Source: Tenacibaculum ovolyticum DSM 18103 (lineage in GTDB: Bacteria; Bacteroidota; Bacteroidia; Flavobacteriales; Flavobacteriaceae). From it: a stretch of DNA of 64,000 nt. The stretch covers positions 124,001-188,000 of the forward strand of contig NZ_KE387163.1 in NCBI RefSeq assembly GCF_000430545.1. The letters are read 5' to 3'. Position 1 is the first letter of the stretch; each line of letters opens with the position of its first letter. The notes below the pieces were generated by a model, which saw only the letters and a program-made list of their open reading frames with translations, ran no database searches and was not told the origin of the DNA. Positions 36,970 through 46,529 of this stretch are shown here, in pieces. Both the position numbers and the translations under genes were made by a program.

Positions 36970-38177
36970 ATATTTGGAGTTTTAGTATACAAAATATAAA
37001 GTCTAAACCGTTATACACTTTTTTAAGTGTTTTTACATTATCCTTAAGCATAGCCTTGTTTTTGGGAATTCAACAATTAAAAAAATCTTTTGAAAATCAA
37101 ATAGAAAACAATTTAGGTAAAATAGATGTAGTGGTTGGCGCTAAAGGAAGTCCATTGCAGCTTGTTTTGGCTTCGGTATTACATTTAGACAATCCTACAG
37201 GAAATATTTCATACAAAGAAGCGCTTAAAATAAGTAAAAATCCTCTGATTAAATCTGCCATACCAATTTCTTATGGTGATAATTACAAAGGTTTTAGAAT
37301 TGTAGGAACACTTCATGAATATACATCTCTTTATAATGCTGAATTAGAAAAAGGACATCGTGTTAAAAATGCTATGGAAGTAATTTTAGGGAGTTATGTA
37401 GCTCAAAAATTAAACCTTAAAATAGGGGATACCCTATTAAGTTCTCATGGATTAGTAGAAAATAGTGTTGAGGAGCATGATGATTTGTTAACTGTAGTGG
37501 GTATTTTAAAACCTACGCAAAAAGTAATAGATCGTTTAATAGTTACTAATTTAGAAAGTGTTTGGGAGGTGCATGATCATGAGGAAGAAGTGAATCATAA
37601 AAAACACGACCACAATGAAAGTCATGATAAAAAAGAAATAACGTCATTATTAATTAATTTTAAAAGCCCTAGAGGGCTATTAACGTTTCTTAGACGCATT
37701 AACAAGCGCACTAACATGCAAGCTTGCTTACCTAAATACGAATTACATAAACTGTATGAATATACAAGTATTGGTTTTAAAACTATTTCTTTAATAGCGT
37801 ATTTAATTCTTGTAATTTCTTGTATTACAATATTTATAAGTCTCTATAAAATGGTAAAAGAACGGGCTTTTGATTTGGCAATTTTACGAACCTATGGGGC
37901 TAGTAACTTTCAATTGATAAAAATGGTTTTTTATGAAGGATTAATCGTAGTTTTTTTTTCATTTTTACTTGGATTTTTACTGCTAAAAATAGGGCTACGT
38001 TTTGTGCTTTATTTTATGGAATCTAACTATCAACAAAACATACTTCAAGAGTTGCCTTTTCAAAATATATTGCAAATAGGAATACTCATTTTAATAATGA
38101 TTATTATATCAGTTTCATTAGCTATATATCCTATAACAAAGATGAATGTATCAACAATTTTAAGCTATGAGAAATAA
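36966..38177 (+). CDS. FtsX/MacB-type ABC permease with histidine-rich loop
   Basis: 403 residues: one N-terminal span (about 17-36), a large extracytoplasmic domain, then three spans (about 270-295, 320-350, 370-392), the FtsX layout. Within the external domain near residues 198-220 is a cluster VHDHEEEVNHKKHDHNESHDKK, far richer in His/Asp/Glu than a normal MacB protein and suited to binding zinc. This type of permease moves no substrate through a channel in MacB/LolCDE systems, so it may drive a periplasmic carrier rather than import. Confidence 0.82.
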   Translation: MNIWSFSIQNIKSKPLYTFLSVFTLSLSIALFLGIQQLKKSFENQIENNLGKIDVVVGAKGSPLQLVLASVLHLDNPTGNISYKEALKISKNPLIKSAIPISYGDNYKGFRIVGTLHEYTSLYNAELEKGHRVKNAMEVILGSYVAQKLNLKIGDTLLSSHGLVENSVEEHDDLLTVVGILKPTQKVIDRLIVTNLESVWEVHDHEEEVNHKKHDHNESHDKKEITSLLINFKSPRGLLTFLRRINKRTNMQACLPKYELHKLYEYTSIGFKTISLIAYLILVISCITIFISLYKMVKERAFDLAILRTYGASNFQLIKMVFYEGLIVVFFSFLLGFLLLKIGLRFVLYFMESNYQQNILQELPFQNILQIGILILIMIIISVSLAIYPITKMNVSTILSYEK

Positions 38178-38604
38178 AGGTATATATTTAATTTTTCTAT
38201 TCGTTTGTTCGTTCTGTTTCGGTCAACAAAATGTTACTTGGCAAGACTTATCAAAAATAAAATTTACAGATAAATATTTTTCAGAATATGATGAGTATTT
38301 TATGTACCCTACATTTTCAGCTTCAGTAAAAGCTTTGGAAGGGAAACAAATAACAATTAAAGGTTATTTTTTAGATATTGCAGCTAAAGAAAATATATAC
38401 ATGCTATCTAAAGGACCAATGGCATCTTGTTATTTTTGTGGTCAAGGCGGCCCTGAGTCGGCAATAGAACTTCAATTTATAAATAAACAAAACTTTAAAA
38501 CAGATAATATTATAAGTATAACAGGAATATTAAAGTTAAACAGAGATGATGTTGAACATTTTAATTACATTTTAAAAGAATGTAAAGGAATATTAGTGAA
38601 GTAA
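38167..38604 (+). CDS. small exported CxxC protein, DUF3299-like
   Basis: 145 residues with a signal peptide (1-20, ending FCFGQ) and a beta-rich domain containing GYFLDIAAKENIYMLSKGPMASCYFCGQGGPESAIEL, the CxxC-G-GPES pattern found in DUF3299-type proteins next to zinc-linked ABC genes. It starts inside the end of the permease gene (11-bp overlap), so coupled translation is likely. Role inferred: periplasmic metal binding or delivery. Confidence 0.65.
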   Translation: MRNKGIYLIFLFVCSFCFGQQNVTWQDLSKIKFTDKYFSEYDEYFMYPTFSASVKALEGKQITIKGYFLDIAAKENIYMLSKGPMASCYFCGQGGPESAIELQFINKQNFKTDNIISITGILKLNRDDVEHFNYILKECKGILVK

Positions 38605-38672
38605 AACGCTCGTAAAATTAAAAATTAAAAAGGTAAAAGTAACTATAGATAAGAAGTTTAAAGCATAAAAAC

Positions 38673-39569
38673 ATGGAAGCTATTATTACTATTGTAGGAT
38701 TTTTAGGTGCAGGTAAAACAACATTATTAAAACATTTATTAGCCAGCTTTTCTAATAAAGGTTGGAGTCCATTTATTATTCTTAACGATTATGAGAATGC
38801 AACTATTGATGCCCAGCAATTTGCTAAGCAAATAGGCTTAAATTGCATTAAGCCTTTAAACGGTAGTTGCATTTGTTGTAACGGTATCGTTGAACTTAGA
38901 AATACGGTAAATAGAATTCCTGAAAGAAAAAACGGAATTACGTTGATTGAAGCTAACGGAACATCTGACGCTTGTTCGTTAATGGAGTTTTTGGGTGTTG
39001 GTCTAAATGATAGGTTTTTACCTCCCATACAAATTTCGGTTGTTAATGTTAAAAATTGGCAACAACGAGATGCACATAATGAATTGGAAGCTAATCAAAT
39101 TCAGGTTTCTTCATTATTGGTTTTAACACATCTTGAAAACGTAAATGAAAATCGAAAAGCTCAAGTAATTAATGAATTAAAACAACGAAATCCTTTTGCT
39201 AAAATATTAACAATGGATAATTTAGATGTTTTATTACTTCCAGAATTATTACCATCTAAAAACACAGCACAAAAATTAGACCATCAAAAAACGCATTGGG
39301 CTTCATCTTCTATTGATTTACCAAACTTACCTAACTCAACATGCATCCATAATATTTGTAAAAGGTTACCTAAAAGTATTCTTAGAGTTAAAGGTTGTAC
39401 TAAAATTGGTAATGATACTGGTTTCACATACTTTGAACGTACTCCAAATGGAGAAGTATATATAAGACCCTTCAACGGAATTCCCATAACGGGCTCAAAA
39501 TTACTTAGTATTGGTCCGGGGAGCAAACCTTCTGTACTTGAAAAAGCAATTAAAGAAAGTATTGTTTAA
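38673..39569 (+). CDS. COG0523 G3E GTPase, short form
   Basis: 298 residues: Walker [10 protein letters not shown] (9-17), the metal-binding CxCC motif in NGSCICCNGI (about 66-69), an ITLIEANGTSD switch region in place of the usual ESTG, and LTHLENV where NKxD is expected. The canonical ESTG and NKxD are therefore changed and GTP specificity is uncertain. The C-terminal CobW_C domain is compact. Family members insert zinc or other metals into client proteins. It follows the His-rich ABC module. Confidence 0.8.
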   Translation: MEAIITIVGFLGAGKTTLLKHLLASFSNKGWSPFIILNDYENATIDAQQFAKQIGLNCIKPLNGSCICCNGIVELRNTVNRIPERKNGITLIEANGTSDACSLMEFLGVGLNDRFLPPIQISVVNVKNWQQRDAHNELEANQIQVSSLLVLTHLENVNENRKAQVINELKQRNPFAKILTMDNLDVLLLPELLPSKNTAQKLDHQKTHWASSSIDLPNLPNSTCIHNICKRLPKSILRVKGCTKIGNDTGFTYFERTPNGEVYIRPFNGIPITGSKLLSIGPGSKPSVLEKAIKESIV

Positions 39570-39664
39570 GGGGAGTAACCTAGAAATTAAATAAAAATTG
39601 AAACTTAGCAAAATTTAAGCAAGTGTATCAAAATAATCTCGTCAGATTTATTATTATTCCAAAC

Positions 39665-40369
39665 CTACCTCAAAAGCTCATTAACATTCACTTTATACAA
39701 TTTCCCAATAGGAACAACCGTATTAGCGATATGAATTCTATTCCCTTCAATACGCTGAATATGTTTTGTAGCAATAGCAAATGATTTATGAACTTGCAAA
39801 AAATCATTTTCAGACAACAAAGCTAAGATGTCTGAGATTTTACCTCGTACTGTAATCGTATCCATTGTTGTAAAAACCTTTGTGTAATTACCTGAAGCTT
39901 CAATATATAAAATAGTTTTAACGGCCACTTGTATGTGACTATTCTGCTGTTTTAAGAATATTTGGTTATTCGTAGGGTCGTTATTTTCTTGTTTAGGAAT
40001 CGCTGTTTCCTTATTGGTATTTAAAGTATCGTTAACTTTATTTACTGCTTTTAAAAAACGCTCAAAACTATAAGGTTTTAATAAATAATCGGTAATATTA
40101 AGCTCATAACCATCAATAGCAAACTCACTATAAGCAGTGGTTACAATAACTTTAGGAGGCAGTATTAAGGTTTTTAAAAACTCAAAACCTTTTAGTTTAG
40201 GCATGTTTAAATCTAAGAAAATTAAATCTACTTCATGATTATTCAAATATTCTAAAGCCTCTAAAGCGCTATAGCAGTTTTTTTGTAGCTGCATAGCAGG
40301 AAGCATTTCACAATACTCCATAATAATTTTATGCGCTATATGTTCGTCATCTATAATTAAGTATCGCAT
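39665..40369 (-). CDS. LytTR-type response regulator, module 1
   Basis: 234 residues: receiver with D53 in IFLDLNMPKLKG and KPYSF, a linker, and a LytTR DNA-binding domain (about 130-234; SGNYTKVF, VHKSFAIATKHIQRIEGNRI). Its start overlaps the kinase stop by 1 bp. It is divergent from the ABC/peptidase operon at 41365, the likely target. A broken copy of its C-terminal half lies at 34808-35181. Confidence 0.92.
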   Translation of the reverse strand: MRYLIIDDEHIAHKIIMEYCEMLPAMQLQKNCYSALEALEYLNNHEVDLIFLDLNMPKLKGFEFLKTLILPPKVIVTTAYSEFAIDGYELNITDYLLKPYSFERFLKAVNKVNDTLNTNKETAIPKQENNDPTNNQIFLKQQNSHIQVAVKTILYIEASGNYTKVFTTMDTITVRGKISDILALLSENDFLQVHKSFAIATKHIQRIEGNRIHIANTVVPIGKLYKVNVNELLR

Positions 40370-41160
40370 TAGTATAACTTTAAAGTTAGTTTTGCTTTAT
40401 AAATATTATCATTTATAGTAAAAGAAAGTGAATGTTTTTTTGGATATACAAGGGCCAATCTTCGTTTTAAATTATGTAAACCAATACCTCCTTCTAATGA
40501 AGTTTGATGCTGGTCAAAATTATTTTCAATATCAAAAATAACTTCCTTTTTATTGGCAATTAAATTAATATGAATATACGCTTCTTTTTCTAGATTTTCG
40601 AGTCCGTGTTTAAAAGCATTTTCTAACAGAATAATAAAAAGTAACGGCATTATTTTACTATCCAGATGCTCAATTTGACGGTTAAATTGAATGTCCGATT
40701 TTTTATGATAACGTATTTCTTGAAGTTCTATATAGTTTTGCAAATACGCTAACTCATCTTTAAGAGTTACCCACTCTTTTTGACCTTCATAAATACTATA
40801 ACGCATCATATCAGAAAGTTTAAGCACCATTTGTCTTTCTTTTGAATCTTTTTCCATCATTCCATACAGGTTATTAAGCGTATTGAAAAAAAAGTGCGGA
40901 TTTACCTGACTTTTTAAATGCAATAATTCTGTTTTCGCCTTTTCATGTTTTAGCCGAATAATTGCTCTTATTTGTTTAAATAACCAATAGGCAATTGTAA
41001 TAAAAACAACTATAAAATAGAACGCAATAAACTCTACAAACCCTTCTAATTTACCAAAAGTGTCATTAAATACTACAATAACGAAACCTATAATAACAAG
41101 ACTTATTTTATAAAAACGCTTTATAATTTTCTTTTTTTTACCTGATACTTTTAACTTCAT
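40369..41160 (-). CDS. LytS-type sensor histidine kinase, module 1
   Basis: 263 residues: two N-terminal spans (about 19-33 and 43-63), then the His_kinase domain with phosphoacceptor H89 in VNPHFFFNTLNNLYG, and a HATPase with LLENAFKHGLE and GGIGLHNLKRRLAL. With almost no external loop it probably senses through its membrane spans or through the divergently encoded transporter. Confidence 0.9.
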   Translation of the reverse strand: MKLKVSGKKKKIIKRFYKISLVIIGFVIVVFNDTFGKLEGFVEFIAFYFIVVFITIAYWLFKQIRAIIRLKHEKAKTELLHLKSQVNPHFFFNTLNNLYGMMEKDSKERQMVLKLSDMMRYSIYEGQKEWVTLKDELAYLQNYIELQEIRYHKKSDIQFNRQIEHLDSKIMPLLFIILLENAFKHGLENLEKEAYIHINLIANKKEVIFDIENNFDQHQTSLEGGIGLHNLKRRLALVYPKKHSLSFTINDNIYKAKLTLKLY

Positions 41161-41253
41161 AAGCCAATATTAATTAAATAAACCGCTTCCTACAAATAAG
41201 TTGATAAACGATTACATAGTGTATACAAACACACCTTTATATGGTATAAAGAG

Positions 41254-41341
41254 GTTTATAGTTGCGCTGCGTATTTGCATACCGTTTATAGGCTAGTACA
41301 TCCCATTATCTTTTGTTTTAGAGCCCTTGTAAATATGTTTG
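41254..41341 (+). promoter_or_regulatory. promoter and candidate LytTR sites, module 1
   Basis: TTG (41313)-N18-TATGTTTG (41334-41341) precedes the ABC operon. Upstream, the direct repeat GTTTATAG occurs at 41254 and 41284, 30 bp apart. LytTR regulators bind direct repeats, though usually about 21 bp apart, so binding is only a possibility. Confidence 0.45.
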
Positions 41342-41364
41342 TGTGAATCAATTAAAACAAAAAC

Positions 41365-42258
41365 ATGGAACTTATAATTAACAACCTCTCTAAAACGTAT
41401 GCTAATGGTGTAAAAGCATTGCAAAATATTTCTTTAGAAATACCAAAAGGTATGTTTGGTTTATTAGGGCCAAACGGTGCCGGAAAATCTACTTTAATGC
41501 GTACCATTGCTACTTTACAAGAAGCAGATAAAGGAAATATTACTTTAGGGAATTTAGATGTTTTAAAGCAACAAAATGAGATTCGAAAAGTATTAGGGTA
41601 TTTGCCACAGCAATTTGGATTGTATCCTAAAATATCTGCCGAAGTGTTGTTAAATCACTTTGCAGCTTTAAAAGGAATTACAAACAAACCCGCCCGCAAA
41701 GAATTGGTAAAATCATTGTTACATAAAACCAATTTATACGATGTAAGAAAACAAAATTTAAGCGGTTATTCTGGCGGTATGAAACAACGCTTTGGTATTG
41801 CCCAAGCATTATTAAACAATCCAAAATTATTGATTGTAGACGAGCCAACTGCCGGTTTAGACCCTGTAGAAAGAAATCGGTTTTATAATTTATTAAGTGA
41901 ACTAGGTGAAAATACCATTGTTATTTTATCTACACATATTGTAGAAGATGTAAAAGAGTTATGCACCAATATGGCGATTATAAACCAAGGACAAGTATTA
42001 TTAAAAGGAAATCCTTTAAAAATAATAGAAAACCTTGAAGGAAAAGTATATCAAAAAACGATTACAAAGCTTGACTTAGAAAGCTATAAAAATAATTACC
42101 AAGTAATTAGTGAGCGTTTGTTTTTAGGAAAACCTATTATTCATATTCTTAGTGATACAAACCCAGGAAATGGATTCTCACCAATTAATGCCGATTTAGA
42201 GGATGTGTATTTCTCTCAAATATTTGGTAATACTACGAACCTTAAATCAATTATATAA
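41365..42258 (+). CDS. ABC transporter ATPase, module 1
   Basis: 297 residues, CcmA/NatA group: Walker A LGPNGAGKSTL (about 34-44), signature SGYSGGMKQRFGIAQ, Walker B LIVDEPTAGLDP and an H-loop STHIVED. A C-terminal extension of about 80 residues follows. Its stop overlaps the permease/peptidase start by 1 bp (TAATG). It is a close paralogue of the ATPase at 47868. Confidence 0.93.
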   Translation: MELIINNLSKTYANGVKALQNISLEIPKGMFGLLGPNGAGKSTLMRTIATLQEADKGNITLGNLDVLKQQNEIRKVLGYLPQQFGLYPKISAEVLLNHFAALKGITNKPARKELVKSLLHKTNLYDVRKQNLSGYSGGMKQRFGIAQALLNNPKLLIVDEPTAGLDPVERNRFYNLLSELGENTIVILSTHIVEDVKELCTNMAIINQGQVLLKGNPLKIIENLEGKVYQKTITKLDLESYKNNYQVISERLFLGKPIIHILSDTNPGNGFSPINADLEDVYFSQIFGNTTNLKSII

Positions 42259-45200
42259 TGATGTGGTATACTATATTTAAGTTTGAAATTCAGTATCGAA
42301 TTAAACGAGCAGACACCTACATATTTTTCTTATTTCTATTTTTATTTTCGATAGTTGGTGTTGATTTTATTTTTCAAGGTGTTGAAATAGGAGCAATCAA
42401 AAAAAACTCACCATTTGTAATTGCTAAAACAATGGCAGCAATTACCGCTATTTTTATGGTACTTGCTTCTATGATTATGGGAGTTTCGGTATTAAGAGAC
42501 TTTCAGCATCAAATAGAATCACTCATGTTTATAAACCCAATTAAAAAAAGAGATTATTTGTTGGGGAGGTTTTTAGGATCTTTTGTGGTGTTGTTATTTG
42601 TGTTTAGTGGACTTTTTTTAGGCATGATTGTAGGTGAGTTTATGCCTTGGCAAGATGCTGAAGCTTATTTAAGTTTTAATCCATTTACATACCTGTATAC
42701 ATTTATAACCATAACGATACCTACATTATTTTTTGGCGCTTGTTTGTTTTTTGTAAGTGGTGCATTAACTAAAAAGCTGGTGGTTGTATACACACAAGGT
42801 GTATTTATATTTGTGATTTTTTTATTGACAAAATCAATCGAAAATCAGTTTTGGAAAGGAATCTTTGACCCTTTTTCTTTAACAACACTAACTACTGTAA
42901 CAGAATCTTGGTCAATCGTTGAAAAAAGTACACAAATAATTCCTTTTTCTAGTGCTTTAGCTTATAGCAAGTTGTTTTGGTTTGTATTAAGTGTGCTTAT
43001 TTTATTTTTTGGGTATAAAAAGTTCAATTTTAGTGTTGTATCAAACAAACGGTTTAAAGGGAAGGGGCAAAAAAACATTAATTTAGAGGCTAAGAATACT
43101 ACTAAAATTGAAATTCCTAAAGTAAAAATACAAGAAGGATTCTTTTTTAAATTGTCGCAACTAAAACAGTTTTCATGGTTTTACTTTATAAATATATGTA
43201 AACAGCCTTCGTTTTTAGCAATTGTAATTTGTGGTGCCTTTATTATACTAATAAATTCGGTGAGTTTAGGTACTGTTTATGATGTTGATAGTTACCCAAT
43301 AACTTACTTTATTGTAGAGGAATTACAAGAAACATCCATCTTTTTCTTTATTATAATTATACTTTTTTATTCAGGAGAACTTGTTTGGAGGGAGCGTACT
43401 GCTAAATTGAGCCTTATTTATGATGCAACCGCCATGTCAAGCTTTGTTAACTTGCTAAGTAAATACGTTGCTCTTATTTTAATTTGTATTGTTTTAATGC
43501 TTTCTTTAATTATTTCGGGTATTATTTTTCAAACAGTAAGTGGGTATTATAATTATGAGTTTCAAGTGTATTTTTATGGCTTTTTTATAGAAATATTACC
43601 TTTTCTTGCCTTGTACGCACTCGTAACATTTTTCATTCAATCGCTTGTTAATAATAAATTTATCGGAATTTTATTCAGCTTAGTATTCTTTATCGTTTCC
43701 ATTACATTGGGCGCATTGGGGTTTAACCATCCGTTGTATAATTTTGGTGGAAATTCTTTGGGAATTTATTCTGATATGAATGGTTACGGACACTTTTTAA
43801 AACCATATTTACTAATTAAAACCTATTGGTTACTCTTCGGAATATTCTTAATTATAGCAGCATCACTTTTTATAGTACGAGGAACGGAAACTTCTTTTAT
43901 AAAAAGAGTAAAAGCTAGTAAAAATCGCATGAGTAAATCGCTCTTAAAATTTACAGTTTTCATTATAGTCTCTTTTACGGTTTTAGGGAGTTATATTTTT
44001 TACAATACCAATGTTTTAAATAAGTATTGGACAGCGGCTGAAACAACAAATTTTAGAGTTGGTTATGAAAAAAAATTAAAGAAGTTTGAATATTTGCCAC
44101 AGCCTAAAATTGTAAGTGTTAATTTAAATGTGGAATTGTATCCTTCTAAAAGAAATTACACAGCTGAAGGTTTTTATATACTTAAAAACACGACTAATAT
44201 TCCGATTAGCGAGGTGCATATTCAAAAATTAATTGAAGACAATATCGTTATTGACTATCTTAATTTTGAAGGAGGCGCAACTACAAATATGCAATACAGT
44301 ACCTATAATTATGTAATTTATAAGTTAAAGAGCCCTTTACAACCAGGAGCAGTAGTTAAAATGAATTTTAAACAGTCGTTTACATCCACAGGTTTTACAG
44401 GAACAAATTCAAATTCTAATATTGTTGAAAACGGAATTTTTTTCAATAACGAAAATCTTCCAACATTGGGATATGCTAAAAAGTATGAGCTTCAAGATAA
44501 AAAAGAACGTATCGCATACCAATTACCTAAAAGAGCAAACAAAGCATTAATAAATGATGCAAACGAGCTATTAAACTCAAGAACAGGAGGCGATTCTGAC
44601 GGAATTAATTTTGAAATGATTATTGGAACTGAAATAGACCAAACAGCTATTGCGCCAGGGAAAATTTTAAAACAATGGAAAGCAAACAATCGTAACTATT
44701 TTCATTATAAAGTAAATGAGAAAATGATGAATTTTTATGCAATTGTTTCTGCACGATATCAGGTTAAAAAAGACATTTGGATGCCTAAATATGAAACAAC
44801 AAAGCAACCGGTTGAATTAGAAATATATCATCATAAAACACATCAGTATAATTTAGATAGAATGATGCAAGCGATGAAAGTTTCTTTTGATTATTACAGC
44901 GCTAATTTTAGTGAATATCAATACGAACAAATGCGTATTATGGAGTTTCCTCGTTATGCAGAATTTGCACAATCATTCCCTGGTACTGTTCCTTTTTCTG
45001 AAGCGATCGGGTTTGTATTAGATATTGATGATGAAAAAGATGTAGACATGGCTTTTTATGTTACTGCTCACGAATTGGCACATCAATGGTTTGGTATGCA
45101 AGTAGCAGCTGCAAATGTTAAAGGGCAGCATTTAATTCTAGAAACATTATCGCAATACGCAGCATTAATGGTGTTAAAACAAAAATATTCTGATAAAAAA

Positions 45201-45560
45201 GTACAACAGTTTTTAAAAATTCAACAAGAGAAATATAGTAAAGGGAAACAAAGAGAAATAGGGCAGGAGCCATCTTTAGCTTTGGTAGAAAATCAAGATT
45301 ATATTTATTATGCCAAAGGTGCCATTGCGATGTATAAATTGCAACAATCAATTGGAGAAAACAACGTGAATTTAGCCTTAAAACAATTTCTTAAAGATTG
45401 GAACAGTATAAATGGTTCGTTAAAATTAAGTACGAATAGATACGCAACAAGTAAAGATTTACTTGCTTATTTTAGAGCAGTTACTCCAAATGATTTACAA
45501 CATGTAATCACAGAACTTTTTGAATCTGTAGAAAAAATTAGCATAAACGAAGCGAAATAA
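42258..45560 (+). CDS. ABC-2 permease fused to M1-type metallopeptidase, module 1
   Basis: 1100 residues. Residues 1-570 are two six-span ABC-2 permease halves, with a cytosolic linker near 265-300. A final span (about 568-590) leads to an extracytoplasmic gluzincin domain. The zinc motif is HELAHQ (938-943) with the third ligand E962, a 19-residue spacing rather than the 18 of classic M1 enzymes. The exopeptidase GxMEN loop is not seen; the matching place reads PFSEAIGF. The stop codon TAA (45558-45560) is the first three bases of a MITE-like repeat, so the original C-terminus may have been altered. Confidence 0.85.
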   Translation: MMWYTIFKFEIQYRIKRADTYIFFLFLFLFSIVGVDFIFQGVEIGAIKKNSPFVIAKTMAAITAIFMVLASMIMGVSVLRDFQHQIESLMFINPIKKRDYLLGRFLGSFVVLLFVFSGLFLGMIVGEFMPWQDAEAYLSFNPFTYLYTFITITIPTLFFGACLFFVSGALTKKLVVVYTQGVFIFVIFLLTKSIENQFWKGIFDPFSLTTLTTVTESWSIVEKSTQIIPFSSALAYSKLFWFVLSVLILFFGYKKFNFSVVSNKRFKGKGQKNINLEAKNTTKIEIPKVKIQEGFFFKLSQLKQFSWFYFINICKQPSFLAIVICGAFIILINSVSLGTVYDVDSYPITYFIVEELQETSIFFFIIIILFYSGELVWRERTAKLSLIYDATAMSSFVNLLSKYVALILICIVLMLSLIISGIIFQTVSGYYNYEFQVYFYGFFIEILPFLALYALVTFFIQSLVNNKFIGILFSLVFFIVSITLGALGFNHPLYNFGGNSLGIYSDMNGYGHFLKPYLLIKTYWLLFGIFLIIAASLFIVRGTETSFIKRVKASKNRMSKSLLKFTVFIIVSFTVLGSYIFYNTNVLNKYWTAAETTNFRVGYEKKLKKFEYLPQPKIVSVNLNVELYPSKRNYTAEGFYILKNTTNIPISEVHIQKLIEDNIVIDYLNFEGGATTNMQYSTYNYVIYKLKSPLQPGAVVKMNFKQSFTSTGFTGTNSNSNIVENGIFFNNENLPTLGYAKKYELQDKKERIAYQLPKRANKALINDANELLNSRTGGDSDGINFEMIIGTEIDQTAIAPGKILKQWKANNRNYFHYKVNEKMMNFYAIVSARYQVKKDIWMPKYETTKQPVELEIYHHKTHQYNLDRMMQAMKVSFDYYSANFSEYQYEQMRIMEFPRYAEFAQSFPGTVPFSEAIGFVLDIDDEKDVDMAFYVTAHELAHQWFGMQVAAANVKGQHLILETLSQYAALMVLKQKYSDKKVQQFLKIQQEKYSKGKQREIGQEPSLALVENQDYIYYAKGAIAMYKLQQSIGENNVNLALKQFLKDWNSINGSLKLSTNRYATSKDLLAYFRAVTPNDLQHVITELFESVEKISINEAK

Positions 45561-45713
45561 CGTGAGTTCGATGTAGGAAAAAAGTGTTAGTTCTAGTGAA
45601 ATTCTGAAAGAATTTAGTAAAGAGAACAACATTTTTCGTTTTTAAATTTTCTAAGGAAAGTTGCTCGATATAATAATTTATAAATGCAGGTTTTTTATAT
45701 CGAACTTATGCTA
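45558..45713. repeat. MITE-like repeat, family 1 copy 2
   Basis: 156 bp. The left end TAACGTGAGTTCGAT is identical to copy 1 at 9214; the right end ATCGAACTTATGCTA has drifted. The interior matches copy 1 in order (GTTCTAGTGAAATTCTGAAA, GAGAACAACATTTTTCG, AATTTATAAATGCAGG). Its first base is the T of the upstream gene's stop codon. Confidence 0.8.
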
Positions 45714-45728
45714 AATAAAAAAGTGCAT

Positions 45729-45763
45729 AAAAAAAGGTATTGTAGTTCACAATACCTTTTTTT
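45729..45763. terminator. bidirectional intrinsic terminator
   Basis: Stem AAAAAAAGGTATTGT / ACAATACCTTTTTTT with loop AGTTC, between the two modules, serving the module 1 operon and the convergent module 2 regulator. Confidence 0.9.
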
Positions 45764-45827
45764 ACACTTAAAATGAATAGCATTTTTAATATTGATGCCA
45801 TTTTATAAACTAAAATTGGAATCGCTA

Positions 45828-46529
45828 TTAATTCCCATACAGCTTATTAATACTACTTTTATATGTTTGCCCAATAGGAATTTTGTGTATATCTATTAAA
45901 ATCCTGTTCCCTTCAATAAATTTAATTTTATCAATAGCAACTATAAATGATTTATGGACTCTTAAAAAATTAGAAGCGTCTAATATTTCTTCATAATGAG
46001 ATATTTTTTCATGACTAACAATCATTTCATCTTTTAAAAACAACTTGGTATAATTACCATAAGCTTCAATATATAGCAAGTCTTTTAAATTAATTTGATG
46101 GTGTTTTTTATCTCCTTTCACAAAAAAACGAGTGCTATCTACAGTATTTGCAACTTCTTTTATAATTGTTTTTGTGTTTTGACTTTCAGATACTTTATTT
46201 ACTGCTTTCACCAAACGATCAAAACTAAAAGGCTTTAAAATATAATCAGTTACATTAAGTTCAAATCCTTCTAAAGCATGTTCTTTATATGCCGTAGTAA
46301 TAATAGTTTTTGGTGGTTTTGATAATGTTTTTAAAAAATCTAATCCTTTTAATTTAGGCATATTAATATCTAAAAACATAAAATCTACCGTATTATCATT
46401 CAAAAACTGCATCGCTTCCATCGCATTATAACAGTTTTGTTGTAATTGTACATGTGGCAACATACTACAAAACTCTTCAATAATTTCATGCGCTAAAGGT
46501 TCATCATCAATAATTATATACTTAAGCAT
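45828..46529 (-). CDS. LytTR-type response regulator, module 2
   Basis: 233 residues: receiver with D54 in FMFLDINMPKLKG and KPFSF, then a LytTR domain (IEAYGNYTKLF, VHKSFIVAIDKIKFIEGNRI, KSSINKLYGN). It is clearly paralogous to the regulator at 39665 but well diverged outside the motifs. It overlaps the kinase gene by 8 bp. Confidence 0.92.
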   Translation of the reverse strand: MLKYIIIDDEPLAHEIIEEFCSMLPHVQLQQNCYNAMEAMQFLNDNTVDFMFLDINMPKLKGLDFLKTLSKPPKTIITTAYKEHALEGFELNVTDYILKPFSFDRLVKAVNKVSESQNTKTIIKEVANTVDSTRFFVKGDKKHHQINLKDLLYIEAYGNYTKLFLKDEMIVSHEKISHYEEILDASNFLRVHKSFIVAIDKIKFIEGNRILIDIHKIPIGQTYKSSINKLYGN

